In this document: piece by piece, positions 17,504 to 26,248 of the stretch
Numbering within the stretch: position 1 is the first letter of the stretch
Layout: each line of letters opens with the position of its first letter
Source of the DNA: JAABTH01 sp964492615
Lineage (GTDB): Bacteria > Bacillota > Dethiobacteria > DTU022
Direction of reading: 5' to 3'
DNA: 64,000 nucleotides
Assembly: GCA_964492615.1 (NCBI GenBank)
Contig: CAZBKZ010000009.1
Span: 16,233-80,232, forward strand
Position numbers and translations under genes: made by a program
The notes under the pieces: model-generated
Told to the model about the DNA's origin: nothing
The model's input: only the letters and a program-made list of their open reading frames with translations
Database searches by the model: none

Positions 17504-18694
17504 TTAACCCTGGAGCTGATTAAGGAAGTTTTCAATTCGATCCAGCCCCGTCTTGATCTTATCCATGGATGTAGCGTAAGACAGCCTCATGAATTCAGGA
17601 GCTCCGAAACCCTCACCGGGAACTACAGCAACAAGAGCATGTTCTAACAGTTGATCAGCAAAACCATTACCGTCAGCAATCAGCCGGCCATTAAATTTCT
17701 TTTTAAAAGTATCGGCAATGTTAACGAACAAATAGAAAGCGCCGTCAGGCTTCAGGTAAGAGACCGACTTCATCTGGTCAAAACGTTCAAGCATATAGCT
17801 TCTTCTTTCTTCAAAAGCATTCCACATCTCGTTAATACAATCCTGGGATTCATTTAAAGCTGCCACAAATGCATGCTGCGCAATAGAGTTGGGATTTGAT
17901 GCCGTATGGCTTTGAATATTGCCCATAATGTTAGCCAGCTCGCTGTTTGAGGCTGTATAACCAATTCGCCAGCCAGTCATAGCATAAGTTTTTGAAGCAC
18001 CATTAATTACTACAGTAAGATCTTTTATCTTTTCTCCAAATGATGCAATTGATACATGTTCCCCACTGTAAATAAATTTTTCATAAACTTCGTCCGATAA
18101 GACATAGAACCCTTTGGATACAGCTATTTCGGCTATAGCCTGCAGCTCGTCTCTACTGTAAACGAGACCTGTCGGGTTGCTGGGGCTGTTTAAAATAAGA
18201 GCTTTTGTCTTAGCAGTTACAATTTCTTCCAGGGCTGCAGGATCGATTTTATGGTTAGTCCGTTCGCCGGTTTCTAAAACAACGGGCACTCCGCCATATA
18301 GCTTAGCCTGTTCGGGATAACTAACCCAGTAAGGGGCGGGGATGATCACTTCATCTCCTTCATTAAGTATAGCAGCAAAAATATTTGCCAGTGAATGCTT
18401 GGCACCGTTACTGACAACAATCTGACCCGGCTCGTAATGTAAACCGTTATCTCTTAAAAGTTTAGCACAGATCGCTTCTCTCAATGCCGGTATCCCCGAA
18501 GAAGGAGTATAACGTGTATGGCCATTATTAAGAGCTGCCACAGCAGCTTTGCGGATATGTTCGGGAGTGTCAAAATCAGGCTCTCCAGCGCCGTAATTAA
18601 TCACATCTTTCCCTTCGGCAACCATATTTTTGGCCTTGGAATCTATAGCCAGTGTTGGTGATGAAGACAGGCTGACCGCTCTTGTTGATAACAT
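17504..18694 (-). CDS. Class I aminotransferase (aspartate aminotransferase-like)
   Basis: 396 aa fold-type I PLP enzyme. Visible landmarks are YTPSSGIPALREAI, the NSPSNPTG substrate/PLP segment, SDEVYEKF (PLP-pyridine Asp and Tyr), and the Schiff-base lysine in GASKTYAMTGWRIGY (~Lys237), with the distal Arg in MRLSYATS. This is the Ib subgroup of bacterial AspB/AspC enzymes that use aspartate or other amino acids with 2-oxoglutarate. ATG 18694 has TTGGAGGAA at the proper distance. It stands alone, separated from the PP-loop gene by 92 bases. The exact amino acid cannot be told. Confidence 0.85.
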   Translation of the reverse strand: MLSTRAVSLSSSPTLAIDSKAKNMVAEGKDVINYGAGEPDFDTPEHIRKAAVAALNNGHTRYTPSSGIPALREAICAKLLRDNGLHYEPGQIVVSNGAKHSLANIFAAILNEGDEVIIPAPYWVSYPEQAKLYGGVPVVLETGERTNHKIDPAALEEIVTAKTKALILNSPSNPTGLVYSRDELQAIAEIAVSKGFYVLSDEVYEKFIYSGEHVSIASFGEKIKDLTVVINGASKTYAMTGWRIGYTASNSELANIMGNIQSHTASNPNSIAQHAFVAALNESQDCINEMWNAFEERRSYMLERFDQMKSVSYLKPDGAFYLFVNIADTFKKKFNGRLIADGNGFADQLLEHALVAVVPGEGFGAPEFMRLSYATSMDKIKTGLDRIENFLNQLQG

Positions 18695-18786
18695 GTTATT
18701 ATTCCTCCAACTTCTTTTTTGAGTATTTTACCACAATTCCCCTCCGGTAAAAGCTTATATTATTATTTTTTATAAACGTAAGTTTA

Positions 18787-19458
18787 TCAGCTGATAGTAA
18801 TATCGATCAGTGAATATTTTCCTGACCTGAGTATCTCACCTTTTTCATACTGAAGCGGCTTTTCAAATAAAGGCCCATCTACAACCAGGGTATGCGCCTC
18901 GCCTCTTTCACCGCATGGCGAAATATCATTAGCCAGACAGTATTGAATATACGCATCATCCATCGTCATCCCCAGCCAGTCTTCATCAACAAGGTCGTTC
19001 CGGATCGCAACCAGCAGAGCTTTCCCACCTCTGTTCAACAGCTCTTCCGATACAGATTTTTCTTCCATCTGCCAGAGAGGAAGATTGTAATCTAAACTGC
19101 AGCGATCAGCCATTTTTTTAACCCAGTCATGATGTTCGTTGAGATTAATGTCACCGAAAACAGCACCGTTTATTCCATATTTTTCTTTAATGGCGCTGAC
19201 TGCTTTTTCAAATCCGTGCTCATAGCCTTCCCAGGTAACCTCTTCGGTTACAAGATCTATACCCAGGGCCTCTGCCTGAGCACGCAGCGTCTTATTTTTT
19301 ATGCCATGCGAACGGCTTCTGCCGTCCAAACCGGTAAAGTTAAGCAGACACACGGGTTTCAAACCATGTTCATCAGCTAACAGCAGAGAAAGATAGGCAT
19401 CCTTACCCCCGCTCCAGGATACAAAAACCTTATCACCGGGATTGCTGTTAATAATCAT
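18787..19458 (-). CDS. PP-loop ATPase, diphthine--ammonia ligase (Dph6)-like
   Basis: 223 aa of the adenine-nucleotide alpha-hydrolase superfamily. The PP-loop SGGKDAYLS is at residues ~16-24; conserved text such as FGDINLNEHHDWV and PLWQMEEKSV matches the COG2102/Dph6 family. In eukaryotes Dph6 amidates diphthine on EF-2; bacteria lack diphthamide, so the bacterial members do some other ATP-dependent amidation or thiolation. ATG 19458 lies behind AAGGAGG. It sits 18 bases after the cobC-like gene at the distal end of the cobalamin operon, hinting at a link with corrinoid amidation or salvage, but this is only context. Confidence 0.75.
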   Translation of the reverse strand: MIINSNPGDKVFVSWSGGKDAYLSLLLADEHGLKPVCLLNFTGLDGRSRSHGIKNKTLRAQAEALGIDLVTEEVTWEGYEHGFEKAVSAIKEKYGINGAVFGDINLNEHHDWVKKMADRCSLDYNLPLWQMEEKSVSEELLNRGGKALLVAIRNDLVDEDWLGMTMDDAYIQYCLANDISPCGERGEAHTLVVDGPLFEKPLQYEKGEILRSGKYSLIDITIS

Positions 19459-19476
19459 CGAAAAGACCTCCTTCTA

Positions 19477-20088
19477 TCATTCTGATTCAAGATGGTCGGT
19501 ACGATTATAGTAGATTACCCTGGATTCCCCATTTAAATAGCGAACCAGGCTGATTGAAGCATTTTCAATACTAATATCCCAAAAGCTTTTGCTGTCCAAC
19601 CCCAGTATATTATGGAGCAGGGCACGGATAGAACCTCCGTGACTAACTGCAACTATGCGCCGGCCATCAGGGTACTGCTCAACCAGCCTATTAACAAATT
19701 GCCGCATCCTTTCCCCGACTTCTAATAAAGTTTCGCCTTCAGGTGCAGATTTTTTAAAAGGGTCGTCCAGCCAGCGGGAAACCATGTTTCCCCAGGAAGC
19801 CTCAATTTCTTTAAATGTTAAACCTTCCCACTGACCAAAGTTAATTTCCCTTAAAAGCGGGGTTGCTTCCGGTTTAAGAGAGTTGTGCAACCCGATTATT
19901 TCAGCAGTATGGCTGGCCCGCCTGAGATCACTGCAGTAAATAGCATCAATTTGTTTTTCAGACAATACTCGGCCTGCTTTTTCTGCCTGGCAAAGTCCAT
20001 CTTCCGACAGGGGTGACTCCGTCCAACCCTGGTACCGTTTTTGAATATTTGACTCGGTTTCACCGTGGCGGACAAGATATAAATCCAA
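19477..20088 (-). CDS. cobC: Histidine phosphatase, alpha-ribazole phosphatase-like
   Basis: 203 aa phosphoglycerate-mutase-fold phosphatase: LVRHGETESN with the phospho-accepting His8, Arg in SDLRRASHTAE, the acidic EINFGQWEGL segment, and the second His in AVSHGGSIRAL. CobC removes the 5'-phosphate from alpha-ribazole-5'-P (or adenosylcobalamin-5'-P) in lower-ligand assembly, and the neighbouring cobT supports that role. The start is TTG 20088, ten bases after a GGAGG that lies inside the end of cobT. General PGM-like phosphatases are similar, so context decides the call. Confidence 0.8.
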   Translation of the reverse strand: MDLYLVRHGETESNIQKRYQGWTESPLSEDGLCQAEKAGRVLSEKQIDAIYCSDLRRASHTAEIIGLHNSLKPEATPLLREINFGQWEGLTFKEIEASWGNMVSRWLDDPFKKSAPEGETLLEVGERMRQFVNRLVEQYPDGRRIVAVSHGGSIRALLHNILGLDSKSFWDISIENASISLVRYLNGESRVIYYNRTDHLESE

Positions 20089-20091
20089 CAG

Positions 20092-21198
20092 TTATTTTCC
20101 TCCCTGTTCTTTTACTGCATTATTTTCTTCCTTGTTGCTAACATTGGCATCTTCAAATGTAGCCATTTCTAAAGTAACCCTGGCCGCAGCTTCAATCAGG
20201 TTCATCGCCAGGACAGCCCCGGTGCCTTCACCAAGACGCATACCCATATTAAGATACGGATTCAGGTTTAAATAATCCATTAACAGAGCGTGGCCTGATT
20301 CAGCTGAAAGATGGGAGGGAACGAGGAATTCCCTGATTCCTGAATTCATTTTAACTGCTGCAAGAGCGGCAGTGCTTGAAATAAAACCATCAATAACAAC
20401 CGGAATCCGATGGGCAGCAGCGCCAATGATCAGGCCGGTTAGTGCGGCAATTTCCAGTCCGCCAACTGCACTTAAAACTGCAAGCGGATCGGCCGGATCA
20501 GGCTTATGCAGTTCAAGGGCGCCGGAAACAACCTTCTGCTTGTGGATTAACTTATCATCATCAAGACCGGTGCCGCGACCGACTACAAGGGAAACATCGT
20601 ATCCGGTTAAAGCAGCCATAACTGCACTGCTGGCAGTAGTATTACCTATCCCCATCTCTCCGGTTGCCAGGACTTTAATCTTCTGATCTGCTGCTTCAGC
20701 AGCACACTGCACCCCGGCCATGATTGCCTGTAATGCTTCAAAACGGCTCATTGAGGGCTTGCGATAGAAGTTTTCGGTTCCCGGTTTAATTCTCATCTTG
20801 CGTACCCCGGGAAGGTCAGGATCAAGTTTTACACCAACGTCAACCACTTCAACCTCAACATTATTGTGACGCCCTAAAACATTGATAGCTGCTCCTCCAT
20901 TTACAAAATTGGCTACCATCTGTACCGTTACCTCCGACGGGTAAGCACTGATTCCTTCTTCTGTCACCCCGTGATCTGCAGCCATTACATAAACGCGCTT
21001 CCCTGAGCCCACAGGAAATAAATCTCCATGGATCCCGGCCAGCTGAACCGCCAGATCTTCCATGCGGCCCAGGCTGCCCTGCGGCTTGGTCAGGTTATCC
21101 ATACGAATTAAAGCTTTATCCATTGCTGATTGGTCAAGTGGTTTGATCGACCCAATAATTTCTTGCAATTGTTTTTCCAGATTCATTTCTTCAGACAT
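20092..21198 (-). CDS. cobT: Nicotinate-nucleotide--dimethylbenzimidazole phosphoribosyltransferase
   Basis: 368 aa. CobT makes alpha-ribazole-5'-phosphate from a lower-ligand base and nicotinate mononucleotide. Family landmarks are KPQGSLGRMEDLAVQLAGI near the start, MAADHGVTEEGISAYPSEVT, GEMGIGNTTASSA (phosphate loop), and the catalytic glutamate in RLGEGTGAVLA near residue 320. A short charged tail follows residue 350. ATG 21198 sits behind GGAGGTAAAG. It overlaps no neighbour but the cobC start lies only three bases after its stop. Confidence 0.95.
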   Translation of the reverse strand: MSEEMNLEKQLQEIIGSIKPLDQSAMDKALIRMDNLTKPQGSLGRMEDLAVQLAGIHGDLFPVGSGKRVYVMAADHGVTEEGISAYPSEVTVQMVANFVNGGAAINVLGRHNNVEVEVVDVGVKLDPDLPGVRKMRIKPGTENFYRKPSMSRFEALQAIMAGVQCAAEAADQKIKVLATGEMGIGNTTASSAVMAALTGYDVSLVVGRGTGLDDDKLIHKQKVVSGALELHKPDPADPLAVLSAVGGLEIAALTGLIIGAAAHRIPVVIDGFISSTAALAAVKMNSGIREFLVPSHLSAESGHALLMDYLNLNPYLNMGMRLGEGTGAVLAMNLIEAAARVTLEMATFEDANVSNKEENNAVKEQGGK

Positions 21199-21217
21199 TC
21201 TTTACCTCCATAAATTT

Positions 21218-22732
21218 TTATTTTTGTTGAAATGATAAGATTGTATAAACTTGTTCAATATCAATACTTTTACGCACAACGGCAGCAAGCTTATCATATT
21301 CTTTCTCTTTATGATCACGATAGTTCGCTATGGGGATATCTTTAAGACGCGGAAACCCGCGGCGCTTGCGCAGGTTGTTTAACAGCCTGTTCGTCCAACG
21401 CAAATTATCAAAAAGGCCGTGCAGGTAAGTACCAAAAACGTTGCCCTTTTCACTAAGCGCCCCTTCCCATTGACCTGTTGTATTAACATAGAGGGGGTGA
21501 ACAACCTGTGAAAAACTGGTCTGGCCCATATGTATCTCATAACCGGTCAGGAGTTCATTACCTTTCATCCCGGCAAAGTAACCCCGATCACTGTATTGCC
21601 AGGTTGCCTCGACCCGCCTTGTTGATTTATCAGGCGCAATAACAGTTTCAACAGGGAAAAACCCCAGTCCGGAGATTTCCAGCCTGCTGCTTTCAATCTG
21701 TTCCGGATCTGCAATCTTAGTGCCCAGCATCTGGAAGCCACCGCAGATCCCCGCCAGCAAGCCCCCCCCGGCTGTATATTCTTTTAATACCTTTCCCCAC
21801 CCTTTTTGCTGAAGATGATGAAGGTCTTCAATTGTGTTTTTTGAGCCCGGTAAGATGAGCATGTCGGGAGAGTCAAGTTCATGGGGCTCACGAATGTAAC
21901 TTAGGGTAACGTCTTCAAATAGCTCCAGGGGATTAAAGTCAGTAAAATTTGAGATATGCGGCAAACGTACCACCTGAATTTTTAAACCTTTTTTTGCTTC
22001 AGGTTTGTTGAAACGTTCAGTTAAGCTGTCTTCATCATCAAGGTTAAGTTGAACAAGGGGCACAACTCCTAAAACCGGCTTACTGATCAGCGCTTCCAAC
22101 CTTTTCAAACCATTCTCCAACAGACTGATCTCGCCACGAAACTTGTTAATAATAACGCCTTTCAGCAGCTCCTTTTCTTCCCGCTCCAGCAGGGAACAGG
22201 TCCCGTAAAGAGAAGCAAAAACACCGCCCCGATCGATATCGCCGATCAGTATAACCGGGGCGTTAATTCTTAATGCCAGACCCATGTTAACCAGGTCTTT
22301 ATCTCTCAGGTTTATCTCAGCCGGACTGCCAGCCCCTTCAATAACTACAATATCAAATTCTGATTTCAGCCTGGCATAAGCCCTGTCAATCACCGGCAGC
22401 AATTCTTCTTTCTTTTTGTAATAAACAGTCGCTTCCATATTAGCAACAGGCCGTCCCATAACTATAAGCTGCGAGCCCCGATCAGATGTTGGTTTTAAGA
22501 GAATCGGGTTCATCTCAACAACGGGATCAAGTCCGGCTGCCTCAGCCTGCATCACCTGAGCCCGGCCCATTTCCAGACCGTCTGCGGTAACATAAGAATT
22601 TAGAGCCATGTTCTGTGATTTAAAGGGAGCGACACTGTATCCATCCTGCCTGAAAATACGACAGAAAGCTGCCGTTAACAGGCTTTTGCCTACAGATGAA
22701 GCAGTTCCCTGGAACATTATTGTACCATTCAT
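21218..22732 (-). CDS. cbiP: Adenosylcobyric acid synthase (glutamine-hydrolysing)
   Basis: 504 aa. The N-terminal dethiobiotin-synthetase-like ATP domain starts at once with MFQGTASSVGKS; the C-terminal glutaminase domain has the nucleophile in GICGGFQMLG and the late histidine in TYLHGLFDN. CbiP/CobQ amidates the b, d, e and g side chains of adenosylcobyrinate a,c-diamide; salvage-only bacteria keep it when they take up incomplete corrinoids. The ATG at 22732 overlaps the cobD stop as TAATG, which fixes the start; an extended frame upstream lies within cobD. Confidence 0.95.
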   Translation of the reverse strand: MNGTIMFQGTASSVGKSLLTAAFCRIFRQDGYSVAPFKSQNMALNSYVTADGLEMGRAQVMQAEAAGLDPVVEMNPILLKPTSDRGSQLIVMGRPVANMEATVYYKKKEELLPVIDRAYARLKSEFDIVVIEGAGSPAEINLRDKDLVNMGLALRINAPVILIGDIDRGGVFASLYGTCSLLEREEKELLKGVIINKFRGEISLLENGLKRLEALISKPVLGVVPLVQLNLDDEDSLTERFNKPEAKKGLKIQVVRLPHISNFTDFNPLELFEDVTLSYIREPHELDSPDMLILPGSKNTIEDLHHLQQKGWGKVLKEYTAGGGLLAGICGGFQMLGTKIADPEQIESSRLEISGLGFFPVETVIAPDKSTRRVEATWQYSDRGYFAGMKGNELLTGYEIHMGQTSFSQVVHPLYVNTTGQWEGALSEKGNVFGTYLHGLFDNLRWTNRLLNNLRKRRGFPRLKDIPIANYRDHKEKEYDKLAAVVRKSIDIEQVYTILSFQQK

Positions 22733-23859
22733 TAGTCGACACCCCCTTTTCCAGTTTCCCCTGCAACTTGTCTTCCGGCAAACCACTTATTGGTTTCCTG
22801 CAGCAGCTTCAGATTATCGGCGCGTTTTTTAACGGCTATACGCAGAAAACGGTGGTCCAGACCACGGAAATTATCTGCGCGGCGTATTAAAATCCCCTGC
22901 CTGGCCAATTCTTCCTGAAATTGCGCAACTTGAAAACCTGTGCTGTCGCATCTTAATAAGAGGAAATTGGCTGATCCTTCTAAAACTTTAAAATGACCGT
23001 TTTTTTGAAGCTCTTTAAATAAGTAAGCTCTTTCATTTTTAACCAACACTTCAGTATCTTTCAAGTAATCATTTGCATCACTGCAGTAAATTCCGGCTAA
23101 TTGGGCCAGGGAATTAACCTTCCAGGGATCTTCCCAGCGGGTAAATTTTCTCACCAGATCAGTGGGCCCAATCGCACAACCCAGGCGCAGCCCCGGCAGG
23201 CCCCAGATCTTGGTTAGAGAGGTTATTACCCATAGATTATCGGCAGCGAAATCGCGTAGGCTCTCCTCAGGTTTACCGGTAAGCGGAATAAAACTTTCGT
23301 CAATCATCACAACTGCCCCTCTTCCAGCAGCTTTTTCAACCAGAGTTATAAGTTCTGCCCGTGTAGAAAGCAGGCCGGTCGGGTTATTGGGGTTGCAAAA
23401 TATTATCAGATCGCCCTGTTCAAGCTGAGCTGCGGTTTTTTCGAAGTCGATCGTCTCGACAGGAGGGAGATAGTAATAGCTTAATGAAGCTCCCAAAAAC
23501 CTTGCTGCTCTTTCATATTCAGAAAAAGACGGCGCAGGAACAAACACTCTGCGGGGGCTGATCCAGTTCACCAGCTGATGAATTAAATCGTTAGCACCGT
23601 TTCCTATTACCAGCTTTTCGGCAGGTATACTGAAATAAAGGGCAAGCTTCTCCCGCAGTTCTCTGGCCCGGGGAGTTGGATAAGCAACAATTTCCGGCAG
23701 TGCCGCAGCAAGGTGCTCGATTAAACCCGGTGGAGTTCCAAGCGGATTTATATTACTGCTAAAATCAATTAGTTTACCTGTAACCGGCTGCCAGCGCTTC
23801 ATAGCTGCAAGCAGGTCGCCACCATGGCCTCCCGAATCCTTTTGGTTTGTATCGGACAT
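22732..23859 (-). CDS. cobD: L-threonine-O-3-phosphate decarboxylase (CobD-type, PLP)
   Basis: 375 aa fold-type I PLP protein related to histidinol-phosphate aminotransferase. DFSSNINPLGTPPGL is near the N-terminus, FCNPNNPTGLLS binds PLP, MIDESFIPL carries the PLP Asp, and the Schiff-base lysine is in SLTKIWGLPGLRLG. In cobalamin synthesis it makes (R)-1-amino-2-propanol phosphate for the aminopropanol arm used by the neighbouring CbiB. The position in a B12 operon supports CobD rather than HisC. ATG 23859 follows AGGGGTG. The gene ends in the start codon of cbiP. Confidence 0.9.
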   Translation of the reverse strand: MSDTNQKDSGGHGGDLLAAMKRWQPVTGKLIDFSSNINPLGTPPGLIEHLAAALPEIVAYPTPRARELREKLALYFSIPAEKLVIGNGANDLIHQLVNWISPRRVFVPAPSFSEYERAARFLGASLSYYYLPPVETIDFEKTAAQLEQGDLIIFCNPNNPTGLLSTRAELITLVEKAAGRGAVVMIDESFIPLTGKPEESLRDFAADNLWVITSLTKIWGLPGLRLGCAIGPTDLVRKFTRWEDPWKVNSLAQLAGIYCSDANDYLKDTEVLVKNERAYLFKELQKNGHFKVLEGSANFLLLRCDSTGFQVAQFQEELARQGILIRRADNFRGLDHRFLRIAVKKRADNLKLLQETNKWFAGRQVAGETGKGGVD

Positions 23860-23891
23860 TACATCATCACCCCTGCTGTTGACAGATATTT

Positions 23892-24662
23892 TTATATGCC
23901 GGTAAGATTAAATACTATAAAAAAACCAACCAGGAAAAACAATTCCCCGAGTTCGCTTAACGCACCAAGGATATCCCCGGTTAACCCTCCCAGCCGTTTG
24001 GCCGCATAAAACGATATAACATGGGCTGTAAAAAGGGCTACAGCTGAACCTACTGCAACAGGAAACAATATAACCGGAATTAGCCAGGATACCAGGGCTA
24101 TAACAACCAGGGCTCCCAGGGAAGCCTTAAGGAGGATAATGCGATTAAGATTACTTAAAAACAAGTTCCCCAGGCCTCCTTCCCTGGCCGGTTTAAACCA
24201 TGCCCCCCCGTATACAATTGACCACCGCCCTGCCAAGGGCAGAAATAAAAATACCAGGGGTAGTAGAACAGGGTTAATCTCAGCCAAAAAGAATATTTTC
24301 ATCAGGATGGTTAAAATAATTACAACAGACCCCATAACCCCGACCGAGCTGTCTTTCATTGCCTTGAAAGCTTTATCGCGATCGAATGTTCCAATTAAAC
24401 CATCAGCTGTATCTGCAAGCCCGTCAAGATGAAAACCTCTGGTAATGAAAAAAGAAATAGCCAGAAGGGTAATGATAGCAGGTAGGGGAGGAAATACAAT
24501 TAACAGCAGATGAGCAGCCCCGGCCAGAACCAGCCCGATTGTGGCTCCGGCCAGGGGAAAAGCTGCTGCCGAGAGGGCAAGATCATTACCATCAAGATTA
24601 ACATGGCCAAAGGGGTATGGAATAATTGTTAGAAAAGAGAGGGCGCGAAAATAGCTTTTCAA
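23892..24662 (-). CDS. cobS: Adenosylcobinamide-GDP ribazoletransferase (cobalamin synthase)
   Basis: 256 aa with six or so membrane helices. The Mg-binding motif DGLADTADGLIG is clear (~65-76), as is the RALSFLTIIPYPF start typical of CobS. It joins alpha-ribazole to adenosylcobinamide-GDP at the membrane as the last step of cobalamin assembly. I choose TTG 24662, eight bases after GGAGG and overlapping the cbiB stop as TTGA; the longer frame to 24692 contains the ribosome site itself. Confidence 0.93.
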   Translation of the reverse strand: MKSYFRALSFLTIIPYPFGHVNLDGNDLALSAAAFPLAGATIGLVLAGAAHLLLIVFPPLPAIITLLAISFFITRGFHLDGLADTADGLIGTFDRDKAFKAMKDSSVGVMGSVVIILTILMKIFFLAEINPVLLPLVFLFLPLAGRWSIVYGGAWFKPAREGGLGNLFLSNLNRIILLKASLGALVVIALVSWLIPVILFPVAVGSAVALFTAHVISFYAAKRLGGLTGDILGALSELGELFFLVGFFIVFNLTGI

Positions 24663-25630
24663 AATATGAACACCTCCAGGGTTCTTAGCCACCAGGCAAA
24701 TGCAACAAGAATTATGTAAGCCAGCAGGATTGCCCTGTAATAAAGGTTCAAGCCCGGCCTGATCATGGACGGAGCGGCAACTTTGCCCCCGGGGTTTATC
24801 AGGGCGTGCTCAACCAGTTTGCCATCATAATAATCGGGGCCGCCAAACCTGAGATCCAGAATTCCGGCGGCTGCAGCTTCAGGCCAGGCGCTGTTCGGGC
24901 TTTCATGTTTGCTGCGGTTATCCTTTAGTATTTTAAATGCGCCTAAAATATTACCGTTCCTACAACCAGCCGCTATAATTAATATAGCGGTGAACCTGGC
25001 CGGGAAATAATTCAGGAGATCGTCAAGCCTGGCCGAAAACCAGCCCAGGTGATAATAAGCGTTGTTTTTATAGCCAACCATTGAGTCAAGAGTACTGGTA
25101 GCCTTGTAGAAAACAATTCCTGCCGGACCGGCTACGGCTGCATAAAATAGTGGAGCGATAAAACCGTCCGAGCTGTTCTCGTAAAGGCTTTCCAGGGCAG
25201 CCCTGGAAAGGTCTTGCTGATTCAAATGTTCGGTATCACGGCTGACCAGCATCGCTGTCGCTTCCCTGGCGCCGGAAATATTCCCGGCAATTAAGGTTTT
25301 CTCAACTCGCCGGATATGATTGCGCAGGTCTCCCCCGGCCAGGAAAGCGTAATAAATATAACTTTCTACAATAAAACCTGCGGCGAAATGGAATCGATAG
25401 GCAAGGCTGATAATAACGAAAACAATTAGTGCAAATCCTCCACAAATGAGCAGCGCCATAACTGTTCCGGCGATCTTTAAAGCTGCCGGTTTGGCTGTAT
25501 TTTTTCTTACATTAATCTCCACAACATTGATCAAACTGCCAATTAGTCTAACCGGATGGGGCATCCACCTGGGGTCCCCGATAAGCCAGTCAAGTATACC
25601 GGCCATAGCCAGAGCAGCCGTTGAAAGCAA
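24659..25630 (-). CDS. cbiB: Adenosylcobinamide-phosphate synthase
   Basis: About 323 aa, an integral membrane enzyme that attaches aminopropanol phosphate to adenosylcobyric acid. The family signature GDPRWMPHPVRLIG is near the N-terminus; LESLYENSSDGFIAPLFY and NSAWPEAAAAGIL follow. I place the start at TTG 25630 because GGGAGG lies seven bases before it; an ATG five codons upstream (25645) directly follows the cobU stop but has no ribosome site. The gene overlaps cobS by four bases. Confidence 0.92.
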   Translation of the reverse strand: MLSTAALAMAGILDWLIGDPRWMPHPVRLIGSLINVVEINVRKNTAKPAALKIAGTVMALLICGGFALIVFVIISLAYRFHFAAGFIVESYIYYAFLAGGDLRNHIRRVEKTLIAGNISGAREATAMLVSRDTEHLNQQDLSRAALESLYENSSDGFIAPLFYAAVAGPAGIVFYKATSTLDSMVGYKNNAYYHLGWFSARLDDLLNYFPARFTAILIIAAGCRNGNILGAFKILKDNRSKHESPNSAWPEAAAAGILDLRFGGPDYYDGKLVEHALINPGGKVAAPSMIRPGLNLYYRAILLAYIILVAFAWWLRTLEVFIF

Positions 25631-25645
25631 AACAGTTCCTCCCAT

Positions 25646-26248
25646 TTATTTAAGCTGCTGCGGCAACCCGCAGACAACCATCCATACATGATCGGCAGCG
25701 GAAGCGAGAACCTGGTTTGCCCTTCCGGCAAGATCCCTGAAAACACGGCCAACCGGGTAATCAGGCACAACCCCCATACCTACCTCATTGGTAACAATAA
25801 CCAGGTCGGCCTGGCAAACATCTGCCCTGTCCCTGAAAAATCTGACATATTTTAGAGAACGCTCAGCCGCCTCTTCCAGGAGAGTTTCATCAGCATAAAT
25901 ATCTTCGCCATCTCTTACAGCGCCATTGCTGTCTATATCTTTCATGAAAATATTGGTGATCAGCATGGTCAGGCAGTCAATAAGAATTAGTTTCCCGGGG
26001 TCATTTTCCCGATCGAGGACGAGGTGGGGTTCAAACGCTTCTTCGACAGTTTTAAATAACGGTGACCGATTGCGCTGATGATGTTTTACCCTTTCGCGCA
26101 TCTCATCATCTTCTACCCCGGCCGTAGCCAGGTATATTAGCTGCTTCCCACTCTCAAGGGCAATTTTTTCCGCAAATGTACTCTTCCCGCTGCGCACTCC
26201 CCCGGTTACCAGAACAATTGAACCTCTTTCCAGGTCAGCCAATCTCAT
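25646..26248 (-). CDS. cobU: Bifunctional adenosylcobinamide kinase/guanylyltransferase
   Basis: 200 aa. P-loop GGVRSGKS (residues ~17-24), the KHHQRNRSPLFKTVEE segment that includes the guanylylated histidine region, and the VTNEVGMGVVPDYPVGRVFRDLAGR block identify CobU/CobP. It phosphorylates adenosylcobinamide and transfers GMP for the CobS reaction. ATG 26248 lies within the last codons of the upstream ABC ATPase gene (14-base overlap) behind GGTGGAGG; a longer frame would intrude further into that gene. Confidence 0.93.
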   Translation of the reverse strand: MRLADLERGSIVLVTGGVRSGKSTFAEKIALESGKQLIYLATAGVEDDEMRERVKHHQRNRSPLFKTVEEAFEPHLVLDRENDPGKLILIDCLTMLITNIFMKDIDSNGAVRDGEDIYADETLLEEAAERSLKYVRFFRDRADVCQADLVIVTNEVGMGVVPDYPVGRVFRDLAGRANQVLASAADHVWMVVCGLPQQLK

